A stretch of 64,000 nt of DNA from Acanthosepion esculentum. Lineage: Eukaryota; Mollusca; Cephalopoda; Sepiida; Sepiidae. Positions within the stretch are counted from its first letter, which is position 1, and every line of letters starts with the position of its first letter. Position numbers and translations under genes: made by a program. The stretch is from positions 51,163,759-51,227,758 of the forward strand of contig OZ038508.1 in NCBI GenBank assembly GCA_964036315.1, given 5' to 3'. Positions 1-10,978 of this stretch are shown here, piece after piece. The notes under the pieces were generated by a model, which did not search any database, was not told the DNA's origin, and was given only the letters and a program-made list of their open reading frames with translations.

Positions 1-2565
1 GCTGACTCAATTTAGCAGCATCAGCAGCGCAAAAGTCCTGTGAGGAGAAATTAGATCGGGCGATCAAATTCCGTGATAGTGGGGACGTAGCTTTAGCTAA
101 GGCAGAGCTGACTTCCTTGCTTATCAAGAAGGCTAAAAAGAATGTTTTGCGAGGCTACGACCATGGCCACTGAATTGCGTGCAGAGAAAGCTCGAAGGGC
201 ATCTAGTCGGCATATCGCGAATATCGCATTGCCGGACAAGCGGACTGTGACCACATACCTAGGCATTTGTGAGGCTTTCCGTGACTACTTTCAGGAGCTG
301 TTTGCCTGGGGGCCCGATTTGAGCCCGATGCCTATTTAGCTGACTTTCCCTGTCTCGAGGCGGCTGAAGTGGCTGTGTGCGAGGGCCCCATTACAGAGTC
401 TGAGATCTGAGATGCGCTGAAGCAGGTTGGCCTGAACAAGACTCCGGGATTAGATGGTCTTCCTTACGAAATGTACTTGAGGCAGTCGCCCGTGTTTGTC
501 CCATTGCTGGCACTGATTTACATCAACTAGATGAAGCAGGGGCCTATACCTCAAAGCTTTACCATGGGTGTGATCAAGTTGCTTCGCAAAGACAAAGATG
601 GTGGGGATAGGGTAGATAATTATCGGCCTTTGACGATGTTAAACACAGAGTTGAAGATTTTAGTCAAGGCCTTAACTGGCCGTTTGCAGGCTGTCCTCCC
701 TAGTCTGATTGACCCCGAGCAGACGTGCTGTGAAGGGCAGGACTATTCAGGATAACCTTCATTTGGTATGCTTGAACACCGAGCAAGTCAACAGTGACGC
801 CGCGCTGATCAATTTAGATCAGTCCAAGGCTTTCGATAGGACTGACCATCGATTTCTGGAGGCTGTCCTTTCGGTCGCTGGTTTCGTGCCGTACTTTCGC
901 ATTTGGACCCGACTGCTGTATGCTTCCTCTGGTGCGCTGGTAGAAGTGAATGGGATAAGATCGAAACCTTTCATTTTGTCTCGCTCCATTCGTCAAGGTT
1001 GTCCGCTGTCTCCATTGCTGTACGTTCTTGCGTTGGAACAATTCCTGCGTCAGTTGAAGACGAATCCGGTCCTTCGTGGAATTTCCTTATCTGGTGCTAC
1101 CACCTCGCTCAGATACTCCGCCTATGCTGATGACGTTTCGGTTCTTGTGTCGAGCAGAGCCGAAATTAACGAAGTCAGCAGAGAAATCATAGGGTATGAG
1201 ATGATGACAGGGCCCAAGATCAACCGCGATAAATCTGTTGGCTTGCAGTGGGTTCGTGGAAGGGAGTTTCTCTTCTCGGATCTTTCCTCTGTACGGACGA
1301 GCCGGTCAAGATACTCGGCATCTGGTTCGGACCCAATCTCCTGTTGGAAATGAACTAGTCGGAGGTACGGGAGAAGGCCGAGCTCGCAGTTCGTCTGTGG
1401 TCTCGGAGGAATCTTTCCTTGAAGGTGAGAGTGGAAGTATGTGCCTCGCACATCTACCCGATTCTCCTTTACCGACTCTCCGTGCTTCCACTCCCTTCTA
1501 CTTTATTGGCATTCGTAAGGCTCTTGTTCTACTTCTTGTGGGGAGGCAAGGCCGCCATGGTTAGTCGCGAGATCTGTTACTTCCACCCTTCTGATGGCGG
1601 TCTGGGCGGTGCAGTGCGTTGAGATTCGTTTACATACGCTTCGCATTTCTTAACTAGACCGAATGTGTTTGCAAATTATTGAGAACGGCGAATTCTGGAA
1701 AGAAGACACTCGTAAGAACTTTCCATCTTGAGAATTGTGCGTTCGTGCGAGGAGGAGGCCGGCCGTACGCCTCGAGGCGAGGGCTATTTCTATCGCGAAT
1801 GTCGGCTTGCTCTGAAGCAACTCTTACAGGCGAAGGATGGCCTCTCCGACGTCCAGTCGTTGTCCCGTAAGGCATTATATCAGGTGTTGGTTAGGGGGAA
1901 CGTCCAGAATGATTTAATAGGCGAGCTCTGTCTGACGAAGCGGGAGGCTCGCTGCTTATGACCTTGGGCGCCTGGGTTGAAATGTCTCACTAACACTGAG
2001 GCATCACTCACCTGGTTGGTGATTCGAGGGGCCCTCTGGATCGACAAAAGACTTTGTTCGGCAGGTTTGGTAAAGTCTCCAAACTACGTTCGCTGCACTG
2101 GGGGGTGGAGACCATAGGTCCCGCCTTCTTGCATTGTAGGACCGTAGGTCCGTTGTGCAAGTTTGTTGAAGGCATCATGGTTCGCATGCTGCACAGAAAG
2201 TTCTTTATCCTCGAGGCCAGTTCCGTTTGTAGCAGTATAGTACCGCCATTGACCAAGGCTGAGCACTATGTGTTCTTTTGCTTACTAGGGGTTATGCGAC
2301 TCGTGATATGGACGGCGCGACAGAAGGAATTCCATGGGACCAAGAAGTTTACCTCTTCCTAACTGATCGTGATTAGGACGGAAAGGAAACGACTTCATCC
2401 ATTGGAATTTGGCGAAAGGTGCATGAGTCTTGCGCGTCTCTGCCGAGTGAAAGGTGCTCACTTAGAGTGGCCTTTTGATGCCGGTTAGGCATTAAGGATA
2501 TTGGGGTTGCTGGGTTGAACATTGGCAACCCCGCCCCTAATAGGTTAGTTTAGGTTGTTTTTGCT
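1..2565 (+). pseudogene. Tx1/L1-type LINE ORF2 remnant, copy 1
   Basis: Decayed reverse transcriptase of a non-LTR retrotransposon, entered from beyond the window's left edge. In order: endonuclease-RT linker (about 142-336), RT start with TPGLDGLPYEMYL (from 441), NYRPLTMLN (about 618-645), LDQSKAFDRTDHRF (about 811-855), IRQGCPLSPLLYVLALE (from 988), and the catalytic AYADD (1120-1134). The C-terminal region (about 2054-2362) matches copy 2 near 39 kb. It is split by stops and frameshifts (near 365, 529, 720-750, 1250-1350, 1620). In the C-terminal cysteine cluster one base is lost, the first Cys is Tyr (tac) and the His codon is ccc. Similarity to copy 2 ends near 2565. The clade call rests on the FILSxSIRQGCPLSPLLYVLALEPF style and the C-terminal CCHC; L1 proper is the alternative. 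Confidence 0.85.
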
Positions 2566-4290
2566 TTAGTACTACGACTACTACTACGCAGAGATATACG
2601 CAAACATAACACTACCAATCTTTCTTTTCCTCCGACTCTGCTTTCTTCTATCCTAACCAGACTGCATCCTTCACGCTAAAAGACATCTTTACTGCATGTT
2701 ACTCAAGTAGTTGCAATTGTCTCTTTTCATCTCTACTATTCTACCATCCTCTCTTCTTCTCAAACTTTCCAATCTTCTATTTTAAGTAACATTCAACCTT
2801 CTCGCTTAAGCACCTGTTTCCTGCATCTTACTCTCCTATTTATTATTGCTTCATTTTGCGTTTTACTATTCTACCTTCATCCATTCTTCTCAAACTCTCC
2901 AATCTTCTATCCTAACCAGACTTCACCATTCTCGTCTAAACGACACTTTGCTGCGGCTTCTGTCCTATTTATCATTGCCTCCTTTCGTCTGTACTATTCT
3001 GCATAACTACTTTCTACTGAATCTCTCCAATTTTCTATTATAAGCAGCCTTTATTCTTCTCGCTCACACGCCTTATTACTTCAGCTTACTCTCCTATTTA
3101 TCATTGCATCTTTTCGTTTCTACTATTCGACTTTCCTCTCTTCTTCGCAAACTCTCCAATTTTCTATCATAACCAGACTTCACATTTCTCGCTCAATACC
3201 TTTTTGCTGCATCTTACTCTACTATTTATAATTTACTCCTTTTTTTTCTCAACTATTCTACCTTTCCTTTCTTCTGTCCTAAACAGATTGCTCCCTTTTT
3301 GCTAAAAGACCCCTTTACTGAACCTTACTCTCCTATTTATCATACCCTCTTTTTTGGGGCTTTCTATTTTACCTTCCTCTCTTCTTCTTCTTCTTCTAAC
3401 ACCTCTTTAGTGCATCTTATTCTCTTATTTACCATTGCACCCTTTCGTTTCTACTATTCTACCTTCCTCTCTTCTTCTCAAACTCTCCAATCTTCTATCC
3501 TAACCTGACTTCCCCACTCTCTCCCAAACAACTCTTTGCTGCCGTTTCTCTCCTATTTATCATTGCCTTCTTTTGTCAGGACTATTCTCCCTTCTTTTCT
3601 TCTCAAACTCTCCAAACTTCTATTCTAATCAGCCTTCACCCTTGAAAAATGGGTTATTTGCTGCATTTTACTCTCCTATTTATCATTGCCTTCTTTTGTC
3701 AGGACTATTCTCCCTTCTTTTCTTCTCAAACTCTCCAAACTTCTATTCTAATCAGCCTTCACCCTTGAAAAATGGGTTATTTGCTGCATTTTACTCTCCT
3801 ATTTATCATTGCCTTCTTTTGTCAGGACTATTCTCCCTTCTTTTCTTCTCAAACTCTCCAAACTTCTATTCTAATCAGCCTTCACCCTTGAAAAATGGGT
3901 TATTTGCTGCATTTTACTCTCCTATTTATCATTGCCTCTTTCTGTATCAACTATTCTACCTTCCTCTCTTCTTCTCAAGCGATCCATACCTCAGTCTTTA
4001 CCCTTCTCGCTAAAATACCTCTTTGCTGCATTTCCCCCTTCCTTTTACCATCCCCTAGTCTCCTTTTTACCAATGTACCTTCCTCTCTTTTCAACTTTTC
4101 ATCGTTCTACCTCTAACTCCCCTTTGCTGCATTTTATCCTCCTATTGTCATTCCCTCATTTCTTCTCTGCTTTCTCTTTTCCTTTCTCTGGAACCCTCTT
4201 TTTTTTCTCTTATCTCTTCTTCTTTTCTTTTCACTCTCTTCTTTCTTCTACCTTCCCTTTTCGGACACCATTATCTTCTTCAACTCGTTC
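2566..4290. repeat. Pyrimidine-rich degenerate satellite
   Basis: The + strand is almost all T and C. A loose unit of about 110-135 bp recurs, marked by variants of CTCCTATTTATCATTGCC (near 2830, 2965, 3090, 3215, 3325, 3420, 3550, 3673, 3796, 3919) followed by CTACTATTCTACCTTCCTC. Long open frames here (3573-4013 and 3932-4654) follow from low stop density in T/C-rich DNA and I do not regard them as genes. Confidence 0.8.
3550..3940. repeat. 123 bp homogeneous tandem repeat
   Basis: Three consecutive, essentially identical 123 bp copies begin at 3550, 3673 and 3796, and a fourth starts at 3919 before diverging. Because 123 is 41 codons, the open frame repeats a 41-residue peptide, which is a by-product of the repeat length. 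Homogeneity against the divergent flanking units indicates recent amplification. Confidence 0.9.
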
Positions 4291-4840
4291 ACTCTTTTAT
4301 AAACAATATAAATTTAAACAATCAATTTGTTTGTATTGGACGCAAATCAACACAGCATTCACACTTCGACAGCCTAAAAATATAGCAAATTTGATCAAAT
4401 TCAAATATTTCATCAAATCTTCATTAGACATTCATTCACTCAACTTATCGCCCAAGGGGCAGATAACTGCATCGGCATCCATCAATACTACGCCTTTGCT
4501 CTCATTTTGTTCGACATATTCAGTAAATTACTATTTCTCCGCTATTCTTTCTGTTCAACGTTTCTTTGAAAACATTCGGAAAAATAATGTTATTTTATTA
4601 GAAGAATGTGAATTCTACTGCAATATTACGCTTCTCAACAACGCAATAGCGTAAAATGCGGCGGTGGTGATGTCGAGTCGTAAATTTACTAGCCTTGTAA
4701 AATCAACAATACCTCCCGTTTTGTTTAGTACGTCACCAGGCAGAGGATAAAAAAATCTAATGCCTCTGTTCGCTACTCTTATGGATGTTTCTCAGAGAGT
4801 TTATCGAAGATGGCGCCTATTTTAATCATATTATCTCAAG
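4291..4840. other. Unassigned AT-rich interval
   Basis: No recognisable protein, RNA or repeat signature. It may be unique sequence or a very old element. Confidence 0.5.
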
Positions 4841-5200
4841 CAAGGTAGTAAAGCCACTAAGACACAAGGGGTTCCGGAGTGTAGCAGAACAAGAAAAAGA
4901 AAGAGAAATATTAGAGAACAAGAAGAATAAAAGTGTAATCAAGACAGTAGATAACGACTGACATTACATTTAAATTTTTGAAGATCAATGTTGACTGGAA
5001 AGTATAAAACTGAAAGCGAAGTGCAAGAAAAGAAACTGTTAGCATAGAACTTATACTACATCTATTCAATTCAATTGTGAATCGATGAGACCTTTTCACC
5101 AATCTAGTACTGCGCTAATATTAATCAAGTCAAGGTATCAAACGGAAGAGTTCTTCATAACAATTACCATGCAGGTATTTATAGAAAATCACCGGGAATC
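4841..5200 (-). pseudogene. CR1/jockey-like LINE 3' fragment
   Basis: The - strand encodes the end of a LINE ORF2: a decayed RLWNSLP-type motif followed by FQSTLIFKNLNVMSVVIYC. The 3' end reads into GTGGCTTTACT, shared with copies at 7.4, 23.1 and 50.4 kb. 5'-truncated, with the break next to the TA microsatellite at 5206. Family known to leave 5'-truncated copies; the CR1 versus jockey assignment is uncertain. Confidence 0.6.
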
Positions 5201-5205
5201 TACAT

Positions 5206-5209
5206 TGCA

Positions 5210-5299
<90 letters not shown>
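5206..5299. repeat. (TA)n microsatellite
   Basis: About 94 bp of uninterrupted TA dinucleotides between a LINE fragment and a SINE. Confidence 0.99.
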
Positions 5300-5302
<3 letters not shown>

Positions 5303-5450
5303 ATTCACAGACAGTACTGTTTCGCTGTATCACAGCTCCTCAGTGTGACTAGACTTCCGAATGCCTCAAGCCAGGATTGAAACTCAACTAATTTGGTGTC
5401 AGCCAGAGCTATCTTCACTCGGTAGAGTTACACAACTAAATCTAGCGTAT
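5300..5450 (-). repeat. tRNA-derived SINE, family B
   Basis: In sense (-) orientation it has GATAGCTCTGGCTGACACC (A-box-like), GAGTTTCAATCCTGGCTTG (B-box-like), and a shared tail ending GTCTGTGAATGAC next to (TA)n. The same body occurs at 11.3, 29.2, 58.6 and 58.9 kb, always abutting TA repeats. Confidence 0.65.
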
Positions 5451-5455
5451 TGTTT

Positions 5456-6300
5456 TTACAAATGTAAACAAATGCCAATCAGCCAAAGTGCTCCATTCAT
5501 TTTACTGAAGAGCGATAGAAACTTACTATTTTTTTCAACGTAGTCTCCAAGCACTGTCACACAATTTTCCCATCTGTGCACAAGCTTCCGTATTCCCTCA
5601 GCGTAAAAATCTTTGGACTGATGTCTCAGCCAGTCGCTCACAACACTTTTGACTTCGTCACTTTTAAACTTCGTGCCTCTCGTGAACGCTTTCAAGGGAC
5701 CAAACAGGTGAAAGTCTGAAGGGGCAAGGTCTGGGCTGTAAGGGGGATGAGGGAGCAGTTCCCAGCCCAGCTCGTTGATGGTCTGCACCGTTTGGGCTGC
5801 TGTGTGAGGCTTTGCGTTGTCATGATGCAAGATGACTCCTTCTGACTGATGACCCCTGCATTTGTCCCAACAGATAAGCTCAAAGTCCTTGCAATGTCAT
5901 CCACTGTCACCCTTCTGTCAGACTGAATGAGGTCATTGACTGATTCGATCACCTCAAGAGACCTCACTTCTGTAGGCCTCCCAGGCCTGTCTTTATCCTC
6001 AACACTGCTCCGTCCTTCTTTAAACCTGAAACATGTGGCACCATACACAGTTGACATTCTCCTATGAATGTCAACAGGTTTGCACCCTTCAGCAACCAAA
6101 AACTTGATAACTGACCGCTGTTCAATCCTGGAGTATGCTTCTTGGTCGGCCATCTTTGTTAATCGCCAAAGCTCTCAAACCTTTTTTTTAATCTGCAAAA
6201 GAAATTAAATCCATGTGAAATAGAAGTAAAACAAAAAAAAGTAAGCTTCTATCTGTATTAGAAGTCCTTATGCCGAAAAATCCACCTTATTTATTGAATG
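5456..6300 (-). pseudogene. mariner transposase, internally deleted
   Basis: Cut-and-paste DDE transposase relic on the - strand. The N-terminal DNA-binding part (about 6153 down to 5840) has MADQEAYSRIEQRSVIKFLV and DRPGRPTEVRSLEVIESV. The C-terminal part (5830-5456) has HHDNAKPHTA and YSPDLAPSDFHLFGPLK. Residues between the second and third catalytic Asp number 34, as in DD34D mariners. The segment holding the first catalytic Asp and part of the helix-turn-helix linker is missing, and the two halves lie in different frames. A terminal repeat (CGAGGGTCATTCAATAAA) is visible at the 5' end (about 6280-6308); the 3' end is cut off at the SINE near 5450. Non-functional. Confidence 0.85.
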
Positions 6301-6309
6301 ACCCTCGTA

Positions 6310-6322
6310 TATATATATATCG

Positions 6323-6374
<52 letters not shown>
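6310..6374. repeat. (TA)n microsatellite
   Basis: TA repeat with one interruption (CGTTCTAA near 6321). Confidence 0.95.
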
Positions 6375-6376
<2 letters not shown>

Positions 6377-6574
6377 GCTACCTCCAGGTGACTGTTATTG
6401 GTAGCTAGTATCACAAAATATGGTACGCCTTTAAGTTTCCTGTGTCAGTTAGAATCTACTATCTTAGAGCTCTTAATATGTCTTAAAGAGAATCTGAGAA
6501 TATTAAAATTTATTGCATGTAGCCTAACATAATATTAGACTGTTTTCCATTTATGATATGCTGAATATATATAA

Positions 6575-6890
6575 AGACATTTATATATATTATGTTTAAC
6601 GTTCTTTTTATTGATACAAGTATTTAAGCAAATGCTCCGTTTTATAATAAACAGTATTAAATAACATTTACCGGCCTGAATGTCAGAGAAATTTTCATAG
6701 AAAATTTTCGCTCTCCGACAGGAATCGAACCTGTATCCTATACGGAACCTTCATTTCGCGTGATGTGCCTTAACCTTTCGGCCACAGAGCAGCGTCTGGT
6801 TAGCAAGGTCGATTTTACTATCTTTAAACTTAAATCTTCCATGAATCTCTTCTATTCATATCTGCTCTAGCGTATCAAATAGAAAATTTT
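6575..6890 (-). repeat. tRNA-derived SINE, family A (left arm)
   Basis: Sense is the - strand. The tRNA-like head (about 6710-6792) has TGTGGCCGAAAGGTTAAGGC (A box) and CAGGTTCGATTCC (B box). Its ends GCTCT and AGAGC can pair like an acceptor stem. The tail contains ATTCAGGCCGGTAAATG and runs to AACGTTAAACATA near 6590. It forms an inverted pair with 6891-7385. The serine/leucine-like A box suggests the tRNA class of origin; this is inference. Confidence 0.75.
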
Positions 6891-7070
6891 CGCTCTCCGA
6901 CATTTTCTATGAAAATTTCTCGGACATTCAGGCCGGTAAATGTTATTTAATACTGTTTATTATAAAACAGAGCATTTGCCTAAATACTTGTATCTATAAA
7001 AAGAACGTTAAACATAATATATATAAATGTCTTTAAATAAATTGTCGGACTATGTCCAATTCTAAAATAT
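6891..7070 (+). repeat. SINE family A tail fragment
   Basis: Tail-only copy: AAATTTCTCGGACATTCAGG, then the poly-tail region AAGAACGTTAAACATAATAT and AATTGTCGGACTATGTCC. It joins the left arm directly, so the centre of the foldback lies near 6890. Confidence 0.7.
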
Positions 7071-7384
7071 ATGACGTCATTTGTTTTCATTTGATACGCT
7101 AGAGCAGATATGAATAGAAGAGATTCATGGAAGATTTAAGTTTAAAGATAGTAAAATCGACCTTGCTAACCAGACGCTACTCTGTGGCCGAAAGGTTAAG
7201 GCACATCACGCGAAATGATGGTTCCGTATAGGATACAGGTTCGATTCCTGTCGGAGAGCGAAAATTTTCAGGCCGGTTTATTATAAAACAGAGCATTTGC
7301 TTAAATACTTGTATCTATAAAAAGAACGTTAAACATAATATATATAAATGTCTTTAAATAAATTGTCGGACGATGTCCAATTCT

Positions 7385-7387
<3 letters not shown>
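7071..7387 (+). repeat. tRNA-derived SINE, family A (full copy)
   Basis: 5' leader from about 7071 (GACGTCATTTGTTTTCATTT), tRNA-like head about 7187-7259 (A box 7194-7212, B box 7238-7248), then the family tail ending AATTGTCGGACGATGTCC before (TA)n. It carries the same AGATTCATGGAAGATTTAAG leader as the left arm, so this is the best-preserved member. Confidence 0.75.

Positions 7388-7431
<44 letters not shown>
7388..7431. repeat. (TA)n microsatellite
   Basis: TA repeat terminating the SINE tail. Confidence 0.95.
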
Positions 7432-7432
<1 letters not shown>

Positions 7433-8035
7433 CATCCCGTGTAAAGCCACTAATGTACAAGGATTTACCGAGTATAGAAGAACAAAAAAAGAAGGGAGAC
7501 ATTAAAGAGTGAAAAGAATGGAAGAGTAATCAAGAGAGTAGATTTGCAGATCAAAGTTGACTGGGAAGTATGAAGCTGGAAGAGAGTTCCACAAACGAAA
7601 AGAGCGTAAAAAGAAACTGTTAGCATAGAACTTACGGTGACAGCTCTCCAATTCAACAGTGAATTGAGGAAACCTTTTCGCCAATCTAGTACTACGCTAA
7701 AATTAATCAAGTCTAGGTATCATAGGGAAGAGTTCATCAGAACAATCCCCATGGAAGTATTTATAAAAAAAATTAAAAAAAGGCCCAGTGAAACTACATT
7801 ACGGAGTTGGAAAAATCACTGGGTTCGAGACGTCAAGTCAGGACCAATAATATTGCTAATTGTTCTTTAGATTTTATCAAGAATCTTTAAATATACAGCG
7901 GGAACACCGGACCATGTTTAGCAGCAATATTCAGAACATTGACGAATGGTAGACTTATAGATACGTAAGATAGATTCTGGAGAGAAGAACTGTGTAGCAC
8001 AACACAATGAACCAACTTTGTAAGTGACAGACCTA
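7432..8035 (-). pseudogene. CR1/jockey-like LINE 3' fragment
   Basis: - strand: FFYKYFHGDCSDELF-type segment near 7780-7720, then STRLAKRFPQFTVELESCHR, KFYANSFFLRSFRLWNSLPA and FPVNFDLQ (7684-7540), ending at GTGGCTTTACACGG (about 7435). The 5' portion (to about 8035) encodes decayed LDKI-type and SVHQ-type segments found in the 23 kb copy. Broken by stops and frameshifts. Confidence 0.75.
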
Positions 8036-8254
8036 GCAATTTTATTTTATTTTTTTTTATCTATCATCTCTCCTACTAACCCTAGCAAAAATTATGGTAT
8101 CAACAAAATTAGAGGACGGTTCGCCACGCTTATTGACGTTTTTTATTAGCGTAAAAATCAAAATCACGGATATGACACAAAACAATCTACCCCCGTAAAT
8201 TAAATAATGTATTCATTTAGAAATTTCTTGAAGGTTACCCGAGTCGACAATCAC

Positions 8255-8288
8255 CTGATGAAGACTGGAGGACACAATGGCCGAAACG
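8255..8288 (+). ncRNA. Hammerhead-like motif, PLE-type, decayed
   Basis: CTGATGA (8255-8261), then a weakly paired arm, then GAAACGTC (8283-8290). The core boxes of the motif family are present but helix II is poor and helix I is not evident. See 58370-58413 for the best copy. Confidence 0.35.
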
Positions 8289-8402
8289 TCGAAATAATAA
8301 AAAATAAAGATATGGATCATAGTCTGCATGCAAATAATGTAACTAATAATAACTCCTAATTTCCTCGAATATATCACAAATTAGATTTTTCTTTTATGTG
8401 CC

Positions 8403-8690
8403 ATAGAAGAACATGGCTCTCCACAACTTCCTATCCTTTGTAATTCTAAACAATGTTTTTCTCCTTACTATCCCATCCGATCCTTGTACTGCTAGCCATT
8501 TACAGAGGCTCGTTAGGTAGATTATTCGCTACTTCCCGCTGTCAGTATGTCCTGTGAGTGTCAAATTCTCTACGCCTTCTTTCTTCGCTATGAGAATAGA
8601 AGGCTTAACGAGTGAATGAGTGACAGAAAAAGGAAAAGATTGAGATGGGAAAAATTTAATTAGACAACAAAAGTTAGGAAGTTGTCGAGA
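8403..8690 (-). pseudogene. RTE-type LINE 3' fragment
   Basis: - strand encodes GVENLTLTGHTDSGK, then SLCKWLAVQGSDGI and TKDRKLWRAMFF. This matches the C-terminal end of RTE-like ORF2 seen at 24.5-25.2 kb (KWIAEQGLGEITKRQ). 5'-truncated and mutated. Confidence 0.65.
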
Positions 8691-8819
8691 GCCTTGATCG
8701 CAAACTATAGAGAACGTAAAAGACATGAGAAAAAGTAATAAACCAAAGAATATATCGACCGAAACACAACAAGGGAAAAATAAATAATGCTAAAAATATA
8801 TTGGTTGCTTTATTTATTA

Positions 8820-9340
8820 ATCATAATGCCATATTTTGCTTTCAGGACGTCTGTGATCATAGCTCTCCTCAACTTCCGATATTTTGTAGATATAAGCAAC
8901 GTTTGTCTTTTCACTATCTCTCCCAACTCCCTGTTCTGCCATCAGTTTAAACAAACTCGCTGTTTTCTTTTGCCTCCATTTGATTTCGATATGTCCTGTG
9001 TATGTCAACTTCACCGAACCCTCTTTCCTCTCTAAGTGTTCCAGAAATTCCAACTGTCCTTTCCTGATTCTAAGTAGAAATATCCTTTTGTTCCCATTTT
9101 ACTTAAAACTTCCTCGTTGTTCACATGCTTCGTCTATTGTATTCTCAGCATCCTTCTGGCGAATATTTCTGTTACCTCAAGTCTCATCATCTGTTCATAA
9201 ATTGTCCAGCATTCACTGCCATATAGCAGTTCATCACTCTTCTTTTCTTTTCCTAACGAAATTTTCTTGTTTCTTAATACTTTATTTGGCTTTGACAAGG
9301 CATTTTCGCTATTCCTATGCAACCGAATTTATGTAACACA
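8820..9340 (-). pseudogene. RTE-type LINE 3' fragment
   Basis: - strand: LLYGSECWTIYEQMMRLEVT and EIFARRMLRIQ (9250-9134), then TKHVNNEEVL-type sequence, LTYTGHIEIKWRQKKTASLF and KLMAEQGVGRDSEKTN (8990-8870). Standard order of the RTE ORF2 C-terminus (LLYGCECWT, RRMLRIPWT, KWIAEQGLG). Two frames are needed, so it is broken. Confidence 0.75.
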
Positions 9341-9349
9341 TTTCTGTTT

Positions 9350-9914
9350 TCTCTTCTCCGTAAGTATTTATATTACCGTAATTCCACATGTATAATACAC
9401 ATTTTTTTAAAAAATAATAAGCAAAATCAGAAAAAAAAATATGCACAACAACAAAAAATCTTTAAAATCGGGGTTTTAGCTGTTACAGTGCCCATACGAC
9501 TTCTTGGGGCTATGTATGAGAGTTAGATTTAGGCCGTGGACCAGTACAGTTTCCGCGTCCCAATTCATCTCAGTAAAGCAGGGTCGACCACTTTACTGCA
9601 ATGGTGCGACTATTGACGATACACATCTTAGGCCTCTTTTCTAGACCACGTTGAGACAAATATATAAAATCGCCTAATAGTGATGGGATAATTATGGAGT
9701 CATCAACGACGAATATCACAATTAATATTTTGTGGCTTTTATGATAGCTTGATATTTTCTGAAAAATGGACGTTTTTATCATTTCACCCCAAGAAAGGCA
9801 ACAGAGACATTAAAACTTGGTTCGGGGGGGGGGGTTACTGAATGAGAAAGAATATAAGAAAAACATTATTATGGCGCAAGAACAACAAGAGAACAGAACT
9901 TAAGAATCATTGAT
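9350..9914. other. Unassigned interval
   Basis: No recognisable feature. It contains an A-rich stretch (9405-9470) and a G10 run near 9827. Confidence 0.5.
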
Positions 9915-10026
9915 TGGTTTGTTTTCTACGGTTTATCAGCTCTTTATTTAAAACCAGAAAATATTTTTAGATTGTAAGAATTTTTTTTTAGATAATAATG
10001 GTTTAGTAATACGAGTCCAATTACCC
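9915..10026 (-). repeat. 5S-SINE tail fragment
   Basis: Matches the 3' tail of the 5S-derived SINE (- sense): TTACAATCTAAAAATATTTT, TCTGG, then AGAGCTGATAAACCGTAG. The same tail is at 10140-10290 and 17285-17410. Confidence 0.6.
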
Positions 10027-10033
10027 TTTGACA

Positions 10034-10065
10034 TGTTTCGTCGATGAACCGACGTCATCAAAAAA
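10034..10065 (-). ncRNA. Hammerhead-like motif, - strand
   Basis: - strand: TTTGATGA (C3 replaced by T), extra C, GTCG stem / GTTCAT loop / CGAC stem, GAA, self-complementary ACATGT, C, then AAA that could pair with the upstream T run. Fits the motif family with one core change. Confidence 0.35.
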
Positions 10066-10139
10066 ACAATTTAGGTTTGAGGGAAGGAATTTGTTTTATA
10101 GATAAACGAAAATACAAAAATAAGCCTCGATATATTACC

Positions 10140-10525
10140 TTCAACTAATGACTGATTTATTTTATACGACTTACCAACCCTTTATATGTTATTTAAAGAC
10201 AGAAAATATTTTTAGATTGTAAGTACTTTTTTAAATAATGATTTAGTGATAAAAGCCTTACTAATTAATCTATAGCTATATGGAGAGGAGGTGGCTTCAT
10301 ATCTTTCTCAAGGGTATTTACATGTAAGTGAATGTAACGAACCCAACTGGAATTGGAACTCGGCTCTCCGATTAACAATTTCAAGCCATTATTCATTACA
10401 CCACCTGCACATCCAAGCTTACAACAGTCACCCATCTAGGTATTGACCAGATTCAACGTTGCTTATCTTCAGTGATCGTGTAAGAACCGGTGTCTCAACG
10501 TAATATGGCCGTAAGCCAAAGAATT
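10140..10525 (-). repeat. 5S rRNA-derived SINE
   Basis: Sense is the - strand. The head (about 10525-10425) is 5S-like: CTTACGGCCATATTACGTTG, ACCGGTTCTTACACGATCAC, AAGCAACGTTGAATCTGG and CCTAGATGGGTGACTGTTG. These correspond to the canonical 5S landmarks GGCCATACCACG, GATCACCGAAGTTAAGC and TGGATGGGTGACCG, including the internal control region. The body is GGTGGTGTAATGAATAATGG, GAGTTCCAATTCCAGTTGGG, AAATACCCTTGAGAAAG, then the shared tail. Five further copies or pieces are in the window. Confidence 0.85.
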
Positions 10526-10978
10526 TAAGACGAGAGAAGATTACGATTGACAGTGCATTTAAATTTTCGCAGATCAAACTTGTGCTAATGTAAAATAATA
10601 TTCTCCATTAAGCTGGTTTCAACTTTCTTGAGTTGAGGTTGGCAGATTAACTTTGCAGGACAGTCTTGACAAAAATCCTTTATTTTTGTTTAATTTCCAC
10701 CATAAATTTTCAGTCAGAGTGAAATCCAAATTATTTGCTGTCATTGAGTTGATATACCTTTCGTAAAGAAAAGCTTCAACAAAAATTTGTTGTGTTCATC
10801 ATTTTTCTAAGACAAAATTGTTGTGTTCATCTGAAAATTAAATATTTACGTGTGAAGTGAAAAACGCCAAGGTAATGTATTATACAATTTTTAAATTTTA
10901 TTATGAAGACACACGTGCAAACGTCAAAGGAGGTAACTAAGTTAAACAGAACAATTTTTTCTTAGAAAAAACAAGATC
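10526..10978. other. Unassigned interval
   Basis: AT-rich, with no feature recognised apart from a weak LINE-like TTGCTGTCATTGAG segment. Confidence 0.4.

Noticed and set aside
3573..4654. Long open frames (146 and 240 residues) in the first satellite
   Set aside because: They follow the 123 bp repeat and T/C bias; the peptides are low-complexity and no domain, start context or splice structure supports them.
5085..5348. Poly-(Ile-Tyr) frames through TA repeats here and at many other loci
   Set aside because: Translations of (TA)n; no biological signal.
7187..7259. Functional tRNA gene
   Set aside because: A and B boxes are good and acceptor ends partly pair, but the same sequence is embedded in a repeated SINE with constant flanks and I could not draw a complete cloverleaf with a convincing anticodon arm.
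10425..10525. Genuine 5S rRNA gene
   Set aside because: The head is diverged, lacks the expected terminal stem, and continues into a SINE body shared by other copies.
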